The notes under the pieces were generated by a model. It was not told the origin of the DNA, did not search any database, and saw nothing but the letters and a program-made list of their open reading frames with translations. A DNA stretch of 64,000 nt, from positions 2,170,001 to 2,234,000 of the forward strand of contig NZ_JAIEZP010000001.1 in NCBI RefSeq assembly GCF_019679475.1, in the 5' to 3' direction. The DNA comes from Hyphomonas sediminis. Its GTDB lineage: Bacteria > Pseudomonadota > Alphaproteobacteria > Caulobacterales > Hyphomonadaceae. How positions within the stretch are numbered: position 1 is the stretch's first letter; every line of letters begins with the position of its first letter. Position numbers and translations under genes: made by a program. Below, piece after piece: positions 15,733 to 24,049 of the stretch.

Positions 15733-17486
15733 CCGCGCAGATGAGCTATGGAGCTCTCATGTCTGGCCCGCCACCCTTCGTTCAGATCAACAAGGTCACG
15801 AAGCGGTTTACTGCGAATGGTCCGGCAGCACTTGATAATATCTCCGGTACCATAGCGACTGGCAAGATTACCGGGCTGGTCGGCCCGGACGGCGCAGGTA
15901 AGACAACGCTCATCCGGTTGCTGACGGGCCTCAGCCGGCCTAGCGAAGGCGAGGTGCTCATAGGGGGCGCACGCGCGCACACGGCGCAGCGCACCTTGCA
16001 CGAGATGCTCGGCTATATGCCCCAACGCTTCGGCCTCTACGAAGATCTGAGCGTCCAGGAAAATCTTGAACTGTTTGCTGATCTTAAAGGACTTTCAGGT
16101 GATGAGCGGGAGGACGCCTTCCGTCACCTGTTGAAGTTCACGGACCTTGCGCGGTTCACCGAACGTCTGGCCGGAGCCCTGTCTGGCGGCATGAAGCAGA
16201 AACTCGGTCTTGCCTGCGCCTTGCTGACGAGGCCGCGCCTGCTGCTCCTCGATGAGCCATCGGTGGGCGTTGACCCGATCTCGCGCAGGGAACTGTGGTC
16301 GATGGTAGGCGAGCTCGTCGACGATAGCATGGCGGTGGTCTGGGCAACCGCCTATCTGGACGAAGCGGAAAAATGCGATGATGTTCTTCTGCTTAGCGGG
16401 GGCAGGCTCCTCCATGCAGGTCCTCCCGGTGACCTGACAGCGACAATGGCCGGCCGCGTCTTCCTGGCGCGTGTTCCGCAAGAGACCCGCCGTGCTGCCA
16501 TCGCACCGCTGCTTCGCGATGCATCTGTGGCCGATGCAATCCTGCACGGCGACGCCATACGCTTTCTGATCCGCGAAGGGGCCGATCTTGATCACGTCAG
16601 GACCCTGGTGAATGCAGAGAGCGTTCCTGCCACGCCCCGCTTCGAGGACGCGTTTGTCGACCGGTTGGGCGGCGGTCCGGACGGGCGGTCGCCGCTGGCC
16701 GAAGCAATGATTGCGCATCCGGATAAGGGTGACGCGGTTATCGAAGCGCGCGGCCTCACCAAGCGCTACGGGACCTTCACGGCAGCCTCCGATATCACGT
16801 TCACTCAGAAGCGTGGCGAAATCCTCGGGCTGCTTGGCCCCAACGGGGCGGGCAAGTCGACAACCTTCAAGATGCTGTGCGGCCTGACTGAGCCGAGCGA
16901 AGGCGAGGGCCGTGTTGCCGGATTCGACTTGCGAACGGCCGCGGCCGATGCACGCGGGCGGCTGGGCTATATGGCGCAGAAATTCTCGCTCTACGGAGAT
17001 ATTTCCGTGGCACAGAATCTCTCTTTCTTCGCTGGTGTCTACGGTCTTGGCCGCGCGCGGGCGCGCGAGCGGATCGAAGCGATGCTGCAGGCCTTTGATC
17101 TGACGGGTCATCGCAACACCGCTGCTGCGCGCCTGCCGCTCGGATTCAAGCAACGTCTCGCGCTCGCCGCTGCACTCTTGCATGAGCCGGAGGTCCTTTT
17201 CCTTGATGAGCCGACGTCGGGTGTTGATCCGATCACGCGGAGAGAGTTCTGGTCGCACATCAATGCGTTGACGGCGAAGAATGTTGCCGTGCTCGTCACC
17301 ACCCACTTCATGGAAGAGGCCGAGTATTGCGACCGGATCAACCTGATCTATCGCGGCAGGACAATCGCAGAGGGCACCCCCGAGGCGTTGAAGGCGAGCT
17401 GTGCCCATCCAAACGGCTCGAGTGTGACCATGGAAGAAGCATTCATCGAGCTCGTTGCGCGATCTGAAAAACAAGAGGCCGCCTGA
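15729..17486 (+). CDS. ybhF: ABC transporter ATPase with two fused nucleotide-binding domains (YbhF-like)
   Basis: 585 residues with two complete ABC modules. First: Walker A GPDGAGKTT (52-60), signature LSGGMKQK, Walker B LLLLDEPSVGVDP. Second: Walker A GPNGAGKST near 370, Walker B VLFLDEPTSGVDP, but the signature reads LPLGFKQR, a departure from LSGG that is typical of this double ATPase. It drives the two ABC-2 permeases that follow. The nominal start is a TTG overlapping the upstream stop; ATGs 12 and 30 bases further in are possible. Confidence 0.87.
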   Translation: MTAQMSYGALMSGPPPFVQINKVTKRFTANGPAALDNISGTIATGKITGLVGPDGAGKTTLIRLLTGLSRPSEGEVLIGGARAHTAQRTLHEMLGYMPQRFGLYEDLSVQENLELFADLKGLSGDEREDAFRHLLKFTDLARFTERLAGALSGGMKQKLGLACALLTRPRLLLLDEPSVGVDPISRRELWSMVGELVDDSMAVVWATAYLDEAEKCDDVLLLSGGRLLHAGPPGDLTATMAGRVFLARVPQETRRAAIAPLLRDASVADAILHGDAIRFLIREGADLDHVRTLVNAESVPATPRFEDAFVDRLGGGPDGRSPLAEAMIAHPDKGDAVIEARGLTKRYGTFTAASDITFTQKRGEILGLLGPNGAGKSTTFKMLCGLTEPSEGEGRVAGFDLRTAAADARGRLGYMAQKFSLYGDISVAQNLSFFAGVYGLGRARARERIEAMLQAFDLTGHRNTAAARLPLGFKQRLALAAALLHEPEVLFLDEPTSGVDPITRREFWSHINALTAKNVAVLVTTHFMEEAEYCDRINLIYRGRTIAEGTPEALKASCAHPNGSSVTMEEAFIELVARSEKQEAA

Positions 17487-18622
17487 TGCATCTGTCGCGG
17501 CTTCCTGCTCCTGTGCGTCGAACCTTCTCGCTTGCGCGAAAGGAAACATTCCAGATTTTTCGTGACCCTTCTTCGATCCTGATCGCGTTCGTGCTACCGC
17601 TTATCCTTCTCCTTCTGTTCGGGTTCGGAATATCGCTCGATGCCAATTCGATCCGGGTTGGCATCGTGGTACAGGACGCACGCACCGATGCGCGCAGTCT
17701 TGTCCAGGCATTTGAAGGTTCCGACTATTTCGAAACCGTCACGGCCTTCGACCAGGCGGCGCTTGAGCCGGGCCTTGTATCCGGTCAGCTGCGCGGCCTC
17801 GTCATCATTCCGCCGGACTTCACCGAACGCCTGCGCAGGCGCGACCCGGCCCCCATCGAGATCCTGACCGACGGCTCGCAGCCCAATACCGCTCAGTTCG
17901 TCGCGAACTATGCCCAGGGAGTCTACAGCGTGTGGCAGGCACGCCGGCTCGCAGACGCGGCCTCGCCAGTCCCGGCGGCGATAACCCCGCAACCCCGCTT
18001 CTGGTTCAATGCCGAACTGACCAGTCGCTACAATCTCGTGCCGGGGTCCACGGCAGTTGTGATGACCATCATCGGCACATTGTTGACGGCGCTGGTGATC
18101 GCCCGCGAATGGGAGCGCGGCACCATGGAAGCGGTCCTTGCCACACCGGTGAGCCGGGTAGAATTATTGGTGTCAAAGATCTTGCCTTATTTTCTGCTGG
18201 GCATGAGCTCTCTGGTGCTGTGCACCCTGGCGGCGGTATTCGTTTTTGATGTCCCGTTCCGAGGCTCGGTCTTTGCGCTTGCAGCGGTTGCCGCAGCTTT
18301 CCTGGTGCCCGCCCTTGGTCAGGGATTGCTGATCTCCGCGGCGACCAAGAACCAGTTTGTTGCGGCTCAGTTGGCGCTTTTCACAGGCTTCCTGCCGGCA
18401 ACGTTGCTATCGGGGTTTATCTTCGAAATCAGCGCGATGCCGCTGCCGATCCGCACGGTCACCACCTTTATCCCCGCGCGTTATTTCGTGAGCAGTTTGC
18501 AGACACTGTTTCTGGCAGGGGATGTCTGGTCGGTTCTATGGCCAGCGATCCTGAAGATGCTGGCCGTCGGCACCTTTTTCCTGATGCTGACATGGCTGGC
18601 TACGCCGAAGCGGATCGCCTGA
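17486..18622 (+). CDS. ybhS: ABC-2 type permease (YbhS-like)
   Basis: A 378-residue ABC-2 permease: one N-terminal helix (about 30-50), a periplasmic domain (about 55-180), then five to six helices, with the conserved E-W-E-R-G-T-M-E cytoplasmic coupling segment near 207-215. Together with the next gene it forms the membrane part of a heterodimeric exporter. Its ATG shares one base with the ATPase stop (TGATG). Substrates of E. coli YbhFSR include cations and some drugs; here unknown. Confidence 0.87.
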   Translation: MHLSRLPAPVRRTFSLARKETFQIFRDPSSILIAFVLPLILLLLFGFGISLDANSIRVGIVVQDARTDARSLVQAFEGSDYFETVTAFDQAALEPGLVSGQLRGLVIIPPDFTERLRRRDPAPIEILTDGSQPNTAQFVANYAQGVYSVWQARRLADAASPVPAAITPQPRFWFNAELTSRYNLVPGSTAVVMTIIGTLLTALVIAREWERGTMEAVLATPVSRVELLVSKILPYFLLGMSSLVLCTLAAVFVFDVPFRGSVFALAAVAAAFLVPALGQGLLISAATKNQFVAAQLALFTGFLPATLLSGFIFEISAMPLPIRTVTTFIPARYFVSSLQTLFLAGDVWSVLWPAILKMLAVGTFFLMLTWLATPKRIA

Positions 18623-18623
18623 A

Positions 18624-19724
18624 ATGTGGCGGCGCTTGCTTGCTCTGATCATCAAGGAGATGCTCGCCATTTGGCGTGATCCCAAGGGGCGCGCGGTGAT
18701 CCTTGTGCCCCCCCTTCTTCAACTCGTCATCTTCGCCTTCGCCATGACGATGGAGGTGCGCAATGTCGATATTGCCGTCCTCAATCTCGACCACGGAACG
18801 AGCGGCCGGGAAATCGTGGCAGGCTTTGAAGGCGCTTCCGCGTTCGATGAGATCATACAGCTGCAGTCCGTCAGCCAGATCCGGGAGACCATCGACAGCC
18901 AGCGTGTCATTGCGGTGGTTCATATCGGGCAGGACTTCTCCCGCCGGATCGAAGCGGGTCAGCCGGCAGATGTCCAGATCATCCTTGACGGTCGCAAGTC
19001 GAACGCGTCTCAGATCGTCAACTCGTACCTGTCGGCCATCATCGCGCGTGTGTCGGCAGCGGCATATTCAGGCGGCGCGCCGCCGGAGGCCGTCCGGGTC
19101 CGGCATTGGTTCAACCCAAATCTTGAATATGCCTGGTTCACCCTGCCGGGACTGGTCGCAACCATCACCCTACTGACCACGATCATCGTGACGGCCCTGT
19201 CGGTTGCCCGCGAGCGCGAACTTGGTACATTCGATCAGCTGCTCGTCTCACCACTCAGGCCGATGGAGATCGTCATCGGGAAGTCAGCACCTGGTCTGAT
19301 CTTCGGCTACCTGCATGGCACCTTCTTTGTTCTCGTGGCCGTACTTGGTTTCAAGATTCCCTTTGCTGGGTCGCTGCTCGCGCTCTACGGATCGATGTTT
19401 TTCTATCTGCTGGCGGTGATCGGGATCGGTCTCTTTATTTCCGTGATCTCAGATACCCAGCAACAGGCGATACTCGGTGCCTTTGTTTTCGCCTCGCCTG
19501 CGGTGCTTCTGTCTGGCTTCATGTCACCGGTTGAGAACATGCCAGGCTGGATGCAACTGGCGACGCAGATCAATCCGCTCCGGCACTTCCTCGTCATAAC
19601 TCAAGGCGTGTTTCTGAAGGATCTGCCACTGTCCGAGGTTGCGCGCAGTACAGCACCGCTCATCGGGATCGCAATGGTGACGCTGCCGGCCTCTGCCTGG
19701 TTACTCAGAAAGAAGACATCATAG
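18624..19724 (+). CDS. ybhR: ABC-2 type permease (YbhR-like)
   Basis: A 366-residue permease paralogous to the preceding one, with the same layout: N-terminal helix, soluble periplasmic domain, then a helical bundle, and the coupling segment R-E-R-E-L-G-T-F-D near 190-200. It starts one base after the previous stop and is followed directly by the regulator gene. Confidence 0.87.
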   Translation: MWRRLLALIIKEMLAIWRDPKGRAVILVPPLLQLVIFAFAMTMEVRNVDIAVLNLDHGTSGREIVAGFEGASAFDEIIQLQSVSQIRETIDSQRVIAVVHIGQDFSRRIEAGQPADVQIILDGRKSNASQIVNSYLSAIIARVSAAAYSGGAPPEAVRVRHWFNPNLEYAWFTLPGLVATITLLTTIIVTALSVARERELGTFDQLLVSPLRPMEIVIGKSAPGLIFGYLHGTFFVLVAVLGFKIPFAGSLLALYGSMFFYLLAVIGIGLFISVISDTQQQAILGAFVFASPAVLLSGFMSPVENMPGWMQLATQINPLRHFLVITQGVFLKDLPLSEVARSTAPLIGIAMVTLPASAWLLRKKTS

Positions 19725-20378
19725 ATGGCAAAGCGCAGTGATCCTCGAAGCGTTGAAACGCGCGAACGGCTCGTCGAGGCCGCTATCGAACTGTTCGGCG
19801 TTGTGGGATTCGACGGAACATCCACCCGGGCGATCGCCGGCATGGCAGGCGTGTCCCTTGCCGCGATACCGTATCATTTCGCGACCAAGGAGAACCTCTA
19901 TCTCGCAGCTGCGTCCTCGATTGCAGAGCAGGTATCGCAAAGGCTTGAGCCAGCGCTGAGCCGACTTGAAGACGAATTGCTCAACCGCGCCCTGAGCCGC
20001 AAGCAGGCGATTGAGCTGCTGGAGACGGCTTTTGGCCCTTTTGTGATGATGCTGGCAAGCAGTGACAGCGAAAAATGGGCCCGGTTCATGCTTCGTGAAC
20101 AGGCCACTCCCACAGAAGCTTTTGAAATACTCTATGCCAGCAATGTTGGCCGCTTCTTCCGTGCCATCATCCATCTTACAGCAATCGCAAGTGGCGACGT
20201 GCCGGGGTCCCGGGCATCCCGTGTTCGGGGGTTGACGCTTCTCGGTCAGGCGCTCGCTTTCCGCGCCGCCCGGGCGTTGTCTTTGAGAACTCTGGAGCGC
20301 GAGGATCTGGGGCCTGAGGAAATCGTGTCCATCACTTCTTTAATTCGCGAAAATATACGCCTGTTGCAGCATCTTTAG
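19725..20378 (+). CDS. TetR-family regulator of the efflux operon (CecR-like)
   Basis: A 217-residue TetR regulator. The N-terminal helix-turn-helix (about 12-58) shows the family pattern ...AAIELFGVVGFDGTSTRAIAG-x-x-G-V-S-x-x-x-I-P-Y-H-F. The C-terminal part resembles the DUF1956 ligand domain of E. coli CecR/YbiH, which controls ybhGFSR; there the regulator is first, here it is last in the operon. It begins with the base after the permease stop. Probably a repressor acting at the site at 14647. Confidence 0.82.
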   Translation: MAKRSDPRSVETRERLVEAAIELFGVVGFDGTSTRAIAGMAGVSLAAIPYHFATKENLYLAAASSIAEQVSQRLEPALSRLEDELLNRALSRKQAIELLETAFGPFVMMLASSDSEKWARFMLREQATPTEAFEILYASNVGRFFRAIIHLTAIASGDVPGSRASRVRGLTLLGQALAFRAARALSLRTLEREDLGPEEIVSITSLIRENIRLLQHL

Positions 20379-20462
20379 CGGGGTATTGGCACAGACCTTC
20401 CGATGGGGTCAGTCTGACCCGATGCTGCCGACAGTCCAGATGGTTTCCTGTTCCAGTGCTCT

Positions 20463-20939
20463 TCAGCCGCCGTCAAACAGGATGGTCATGAGCAAGGATG
20501 AGTCCTGAATCCCCCGCAACGCGTGGTGCTCTTCGTGGTCCAGATACACCCAGTGCCCAGGCAGCAGGTCAATCGTTCTGTCGGCGAGACCCAATTGCAC
20601 GTGCCCCTCGATGCAGTGGAACATGATCTGGCCAGTGACTTTGTGGGATGGGATTTCGGTTCCGGACAGTACAATAAGTCGAACCGCTTCAAAGCTCTTT
20701 GTACGGACGATCGCGCTTGTCTTTTCAGTACTTACACGGGAGCCGAGGGGGTGAAGATCTACGCGCTCGCCCGATGCTGCATGCTTGAGTGCCATTGCCT
20801 TGTTTCCAATTCCATTCGCCTGCCCTGATTGATGAATTAGCGCTTTTCCTGCGCGCGTGTCGAAATAATCCGGTGTCACCTCTCCCGCCATGCAGGGAGG
20901 CGATGCGTAGCGTGGTCCCGGGTCTTTGGGATCGTTCAA
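20463..20939 (-). CDS. Cupin-domain protein
   Basis: A 158-residue protein. Residues about 85-155 form one cupin barrel: the first metal motif is degenerate (I-P-S-H-K-V-T-G-Q-I-M-F-H-C-I-E-G) and the second reads P-G-H-W-V-Y-L-D-H-E-E-H-H. The first 25 residues carry a separate short motif, S-P-P-C-M-A-G-E-V-T-P-D-Y-F, which I recall from other proteins of nitrate/NO gene clusters. Start is a TTG with GGAG 7 bases before it. It is the third gene of the trHb-RIC-cupin operon, 12 bases after the RIC stop. Function unknown; a redox or NO-related role is inferred from context. Confidence 0.65.
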   Translation of the reverse strand: MNDPKDPGPRYASPPCMAGEVTPDYFDTRAGKALIHQSGQANGIGNKAMALKHAASGERVDLHPLGSRVSTEKTSAIVRTKSFEAVRLIVLSGTEIPSHKVTGQIMFHCIEGHVQLGLADRTIDLLPGHWVYLDHEEHHALRGIQDSSLLMTILFDGG

Positions 20940-20951
20940 TGGCGGACTCCG

Positions 20952-21440
20952 TCAGGTATCGGTATGGTTGACCTGGTCAAATTGCGGGAAAAGCACCTCA
21001 TTTTCCAGACGAATATGCGAAGTCAGGTCCGTAATGAACTCCGCGAGACCGGCATACAGCCGGGTCCAGGTTCCGCATGCGCCCTCGGGCAGTTCCAGAT
21101 TATACGTGAGCTGCGCGATGGCCGCGATTGCCTGTCCGTGATCATCATGGTCGGCACGCATGACGGCGATGGGGTGGGCGAGCCCGGGGGTGCCGCCCGC
21201 CCGGATTGCTGGAAAGAGGATCAACTCCTCCTTCTTCATGTGTACTTCCAGCTCACCGATCATTTGTCGCAGGAGTTCGTGGAGCCCCTTCGGCGCACGC
21301 TCATGCCCTGCATGCACGCGCTCGACCTTTGCGGCAAGTTCGGCAAGGACTGGCAGCTGCTCACGGTGCGTCTGATGATAGCGCGTCTCAATATATCGGG
21401 TCAGGTCCGAGGCGTTCTGAATCGGTGCGGCATCTGTCAT
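20952..21440 (-). CDS. RIC-type di-iron protein (YtfE/ScdA-like) lacking the N-terminal domain
   Basis: A 162-residue hemerythrin-like four-helix protein. Its ligands H22, H43, H67, E71, H98, H142 and E146 fall at exactly the spacings of the E. coli YtfE di-iron ligands (84, 105, 129, 133, 160, 204, 208), which is strong evidence for the RIC family that repairs iron-sulfur clusters after nitrosative and oxidative stress and can reduce NO. What is missing is the roughly 60-residue ScdA_N (DUF542) domain with its C-C pair. The start overlaps the trHb stop by four bases (ATGA). Probably NsrR-controlled. Confidence 0.82.
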   Translation of the reverse strand: MTDAAPIQNASDLTRYIETRYHQTHREQLPVLAELAAKVERVHAGHERAPKGLHELLRQMIGELEVHMKKEELILFPAIRAGGTPGLAHPIAVMRADHDDHGQAIAAIAQLTYNLELPEGACGTWTRLYAGLAEFITDLTSHIRLENEVLFPQFDQVNHTDT

Positions 21441-21910
21441 GGGGGTGTCCTTTGGGCTCCGCCATCCGAAAGCGGCTTGGGAACTGTTTGCGATTCTTCA
21501 ACGGCGCTTAAAAGTGAACGTGCAATGCGTTCTGCCCGCGTGATCAGATGCGCGGCGCCCGCAGCCGAACATGTCTCTTGCGCAGTTTCCTTGAACAGAG
21601 CGAGCCATCGCTCGAAATGCAGGGCACCGACCGCAAGCTTCGTGTGTGCTTCCTGCGGGCGACCATGATAGCGCCCCGTCATCAACGCCACTGAAGACCA
21701 GAAAGTGATCATACGTTCCAGATGTGGTGTCCAGTCGGTGATGTGCGCATCAAAAATGGGGCCAAGAACAGCATCGGATCGGACCTTGGCGTAGAAGGCC
21801 TGCACCATTTCCCGAAGCAGGGACTCATCAAGGCCTGTGGCCGTCACGATGACGGCTGTCATCTCTGGCCTGGCCGAAGCAATCTGAGCGGTTGGACGGG
21901 CAGTGTTCAT
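21437..21910 (-). CDS. Group III truncated hemoglobin
   Basis: A 157-residue globin. The B-helix FY (39-40), the G-P-I-F segment at 50-53, W60, the F-W-S-S run near 70 and the proximal histidine in A-L-H-F-E-R-W-L-A-L-F (H98) match group III truncated hemoglobins (Ctb type), which bind O2 and NO and protect against nitrosative stress. The first 25 residues are a non-conserved extension. First gene of a leftward operon with RIC and cupin; the NsrR-type palindrome lies 43 bases upstream. Confidence 0.85.
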   Translation of the reverse strand: MNTARPTAQIASARPEMTAVIVTATGLDESLLREMVQAFYAKVRSDAVLGPIFDAHITDWTPHLERMITFWSSVALMTGRYHGRPQEAHTKLAVGALHFERWLALFKETAQETCSAAGAAHLITRAERIARSLLSAVEESQTVPKPLSDGGAQRTPP

Positions 21911-21952
21911 GGCGGACGCATTCTATCGGACTTGCAAGACAGCGTAGGGCTG

Positions 21953-21979
21953 TTAATAGGTATTGTAAATACCGATTAA
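21953..21979. promoter_or_regulatory. NsrR-type operator
   Basis: Arms TTAATAGGTATT and AATACCGATTAA around a GTA centre form a 27-bp inverted repeat with a single mismatch; the inner GGTATT-GTA-AATACC is perfect. It lies between the divergent trHb operon and nsrR, 18 bases before the nsrR start. AT-rich symmetry with two 11-bp half-sites is the known layout of NsrR sites. Both directions are probably repressed until NO damages the NsrR cluster. Confidence 0.65.
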
Positions 21980-21993
21980 GTGACAGGTGTCAC
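21980..21993. promoter_or_regulatory. Second palindrome covering the nsrR ribosome-binding site
   Basis: GTGACA-GG-TGTCAC is a perfect 6-2-6 inverted repeat directly next to the NsrR-type operator and ending 3 bases before the nsrR ATG. It covers the AGG that would serve as Shine-Dalgarno. It could be a protein site or an RNA hairpin limiting nsrR translation. Confidence 0.35.
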
Positions 21994-21996
21994 CAC

Positions 21997-22407
21997 ATGC
22001 GTCTGACTGCTTTTACCGACTACGGCTTGCGAATGCTGATGCGCATGGCGAGTGCGCCGGACCGTGCTTTTTCGACGGCAGAGCTCGCAGAGGAGTTCGG
22101 CCTGTCGCGCAACCATTTGGCCAAGATCATGCAGCGCCTCGCTGGAGCCGGGCTGATCCAGACCCGGCGTGGTGGGGGGGGCGGCGCTGAGCTCGCGCGG
22201 CCGGCCAACGAGATCAGGCTGGGAACCATTATCCGGTTGCTTGAAGAGGGACAGCCGCTTGTGGAATGCCTGAGCGCCGATGGGGGCGCTTGTACCCTCA
22301 CCCCTCGTTGCAGACTCAAGGCCCGGCTGCGATCTGCCGAAATCGCATTTCTTTCCGAGCTAGACCAATCCACGCTCGCCGACATCGCGCTTGAACCGGT
22401 TGCGTAA
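21997..22407 (+). CDS. nsrR: Rrf2-family NO-sensing repressor NsrR
   Basis: A 136-residue Rrf2 regulator with an N-terminal winged helix (recognition segment E-F-G-L-S-R-N-H-L-A-K-I) and three cysteines C91, C99, C105 for an iron-sulfur cluster; D8, the fourth ligand in Streptomyces NsrR, is also present. The C-x7-C-x5-C spacing is slightly wider than in E. coli (x4, x5). Neighbouring trHb and RIC genes support NsrR rather than IscR. The ATG at 21997 gives the family-typical MRLTAFTDYGLR; the frame is open further upstream but that part is operator DNA. Confidence 0.87.
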   Translation: MRLTAFTDYGLRMLMRMASAPDRAFSTAELAEEFGLSRNHLAKIMQRLAGAGLIQTRRGGGGGAELARPANEIRLGTIIRLLEEGQPLVECLSADGGACTLTPRCRLKARLRSAEIAFLSELDQSTLADIALEPVA

Positions 22408-22485
22408 GATGAACGCCGAGACCTTTATGATCTGCAGAACCATCGAACCGCTGAATTGAAACCGCAAGCATGACTGGACCTTCCT

Positions 22486-22719
22486 ATGACCTCCTGGCTC
22501 CCGACCCTTAAGACCTCGACCCCCGAAGAAGGCTATGCCCTTGCAGTCAAGATGGCGCGTGTCGCCATCAAGATGACGCAGCCAGACGATGAGATCCGCG
22601 GCAGACTGCGACCTGGTTACGCCGAAAGCGCCGATGCGCTGATTGCATCCAGCCAGGTCGTGGCAACGCATTTCGCCACTGTGGCTGCAGCGAATGGCTA
22701 TTGGAATGAGGGGGTATGA
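22486..22719 (+). CDS. 77-residue protein of unknown function downstream of nsrR
   Basis: A small soluble protein, helical by appearance, 78 bases after nsrR in the same direction. It has no metal motif, signal or membrane helix. The composition (acidic, with R-L-R-P-G-Y-A and A-x-x-V-A-T-H-F) matches no family I recognise. No strong ribosome-binding site is seen. It could be part of the NO-response unit. Confidence 0.45.
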   Translation: MTSWLPTLKTSTPEEGYALAVKMARVAIKMTQPDDEIRGRLRPGYAESADALIASSQVVATHFATVAAANGYWNEGV

Positions 22720-23125
22720 CGACCGCTGGACCTGGGGTTGGAAACCCTGACCGAGGCGGACCTAATGGCTGAAATCTTCCGCGTTGTTCTGGCGACCGGC
22801 CTGACGCTTTTCGCGCGACAGCACAATCGTCTTACGAAGCAAAGCAGAGACGGACAATGACACCGAACGGTCGAGGGTGATTTTACATTTCCATGGCCGG
22901 GCCCGGCGCGTCGTCATCAAATCCAAAGGCAACGTGCTCAGACAGCTGCACCATCCGGAGAGGCGAAGGTAGGCTTTCCGAAAAGGAACTGTTCGGTGAA
23001 TTGCTGAAGAAATGGCCACCGCATTACTCGGTTTCCGGCGCCTGAAAAGTCGCTGAGACCGGTCACCAGGCAGATCTTGTGCGCGCCTTGAGCATTTCAT
23101 CCTTCGCGAGCTGACGCTCGCTGAT
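22720..23125. other. Gene-free stretch
   Basis: 406 bases between the 77-residue gene and the convergent TauE gene. Only short broken frames occur, such as a 31-codon frame at 22765 and a fragment around 22980-23043 encoding S-E-K-E-L-F-G-E-L-L-K-K-W; these could be remains of a decayed gene, but nothing is identifiable. Confidence 0.4.
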
Positions 23126-23896
23126 TCAGATCAGAGTGCTCCATCTATAGAGCAGCTGAACTGAGACATACAGAATCAGAATAGCGGTCATTATACGGAT
23201 TAAACTGGGCTTTATATGATGGCCGGCCAGCCAGGATCCGATCTGTCCACCCGCCAGCACAACGATCGGTAGCAACCAGTAGGGCAGGGCGAGCGACATC
23301 AGGTCCAGGTCCTGGAGTTTGAACGCCTGGCCCAGAAGGCCCGACAAGGAATTGACCAGAATGAACAGGCTGCAGGCGGCGGCGATCTGCTTTGCGTTTC
23401 CCCAGCGCATTAAATAAAGGACCGGGGCAAGGAAAATCCCTCCGCCTATGCCTACCAATCCTGAGAGGATGCCGATCGATCCGCCGATTGCAGCTGACAG
23501 CACCGGAGGGATCGGGCGGAGCTGCGAGACGGTCTCTGACTCAACGGTGGCGCGTTGAAGGGCAAGATGTACCCCTGAAATCAGGAGCGCTCCTCCCAGC
23601 AGTCCAACGAAGGTTGTTTCACTGATGGGCAAGCGGCCACCGATCCATGCCGCCGGCACAGATGTGATAAGGAAGGGCAAGAGGCGACGGGTGGAAAGAT
23701 CTCTCGTCCGCGAAAACCGCCAGACACCGCCGGTAACCACGATGACATTGCAGATGAGCGCGATGGCAGGAACGATACGGTAGTCAGCGCCGCTGAGCAC
23801 CAGCAACGCGTTGTAAGTTGAGCCCCCGCCAAAGCCGACGCTGGCATAAAGGACGGCGGTTATGAAGAATGCCGCAGTCAGCAGTGATGGCACCAA
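23126..23896 (-). CDS. TauE/SafE-family anion exporter
   Basis: A membrane protein of 256 residues with about eight helices in two similar halves: F-F-I-T-A-V-L-Y-A-S-V-G-F-G-G-G-S at the N-terminus and G-I-L-S-G-L-V-G-I-G-G-G-I-F-L-A-P in the middle, the repeated glycine motif of TauE/SafE. The family moves sulfur-containing or organic anions (sulfite, taurine, sulfoacetate). I start it at a TTG at 23896 because GAGGAG lies 8 bases before it (the next codon is GTG); an ATG at 23989 would add 31 hydrophilic residues. Divergent from nnrU. Confidence 0.78.
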   Translation of the reverse strand: MVPSLLTAAFFITAVLYASVGFGGGSTYNALLVLSGADYRIVPAIALICNVIVVTGGVWRFSRTRDLSTRRLLPFLITSVPAAWIGGRLPISETTFVGLLGGALLISGVHLALQRATVESETVSQLRPIPPVLSAAIGGSIGILSGLVGIGGGIFLAPVLYLMRWGNAKQIAAACSLFILVNSLSGLLGQAFKLQDLDLMSLALPYWLLPIVVLAGGQIGSWLAGHHIKPSLIRIMTAILILYVSVQLLYRWSTLI

Positions 23897-23997
23897 TGCG
23901 CTTTCTCCTCGGGCCTTGGATCTTGTCAGTAGCGGCTCAGTCGGCGCAGACCCATTACAATCATCTGCCCGAGACCGGTAAAATAGCATTCTGCCGG

Positions 23998-24011
23998 ATG
24001 ATCAATGTCAT
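23998..24011. promoter_or_regulatory. Weak Fnr/NarR-type site before nnrU
   Basis: ATGATCAATGTCAT shares the TGAT-N4-GTCA core with the three stronger sites in this region but has A and T instead of T and A at the ends. It lies in the gap between divergent tauE and nnrU, 39 bases before the likely nnrU start. Confidence 0.3.
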
Positions 24012-24049
24012 GCGGGATCGCCCTGATTTGCCTTAATAATATTCCCGGG

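Noticed and set aside
22762-23100. 112-codon minus-strand frame
   Set aside because: No start signal, Arg/Ser-rich composition, no family pattern.
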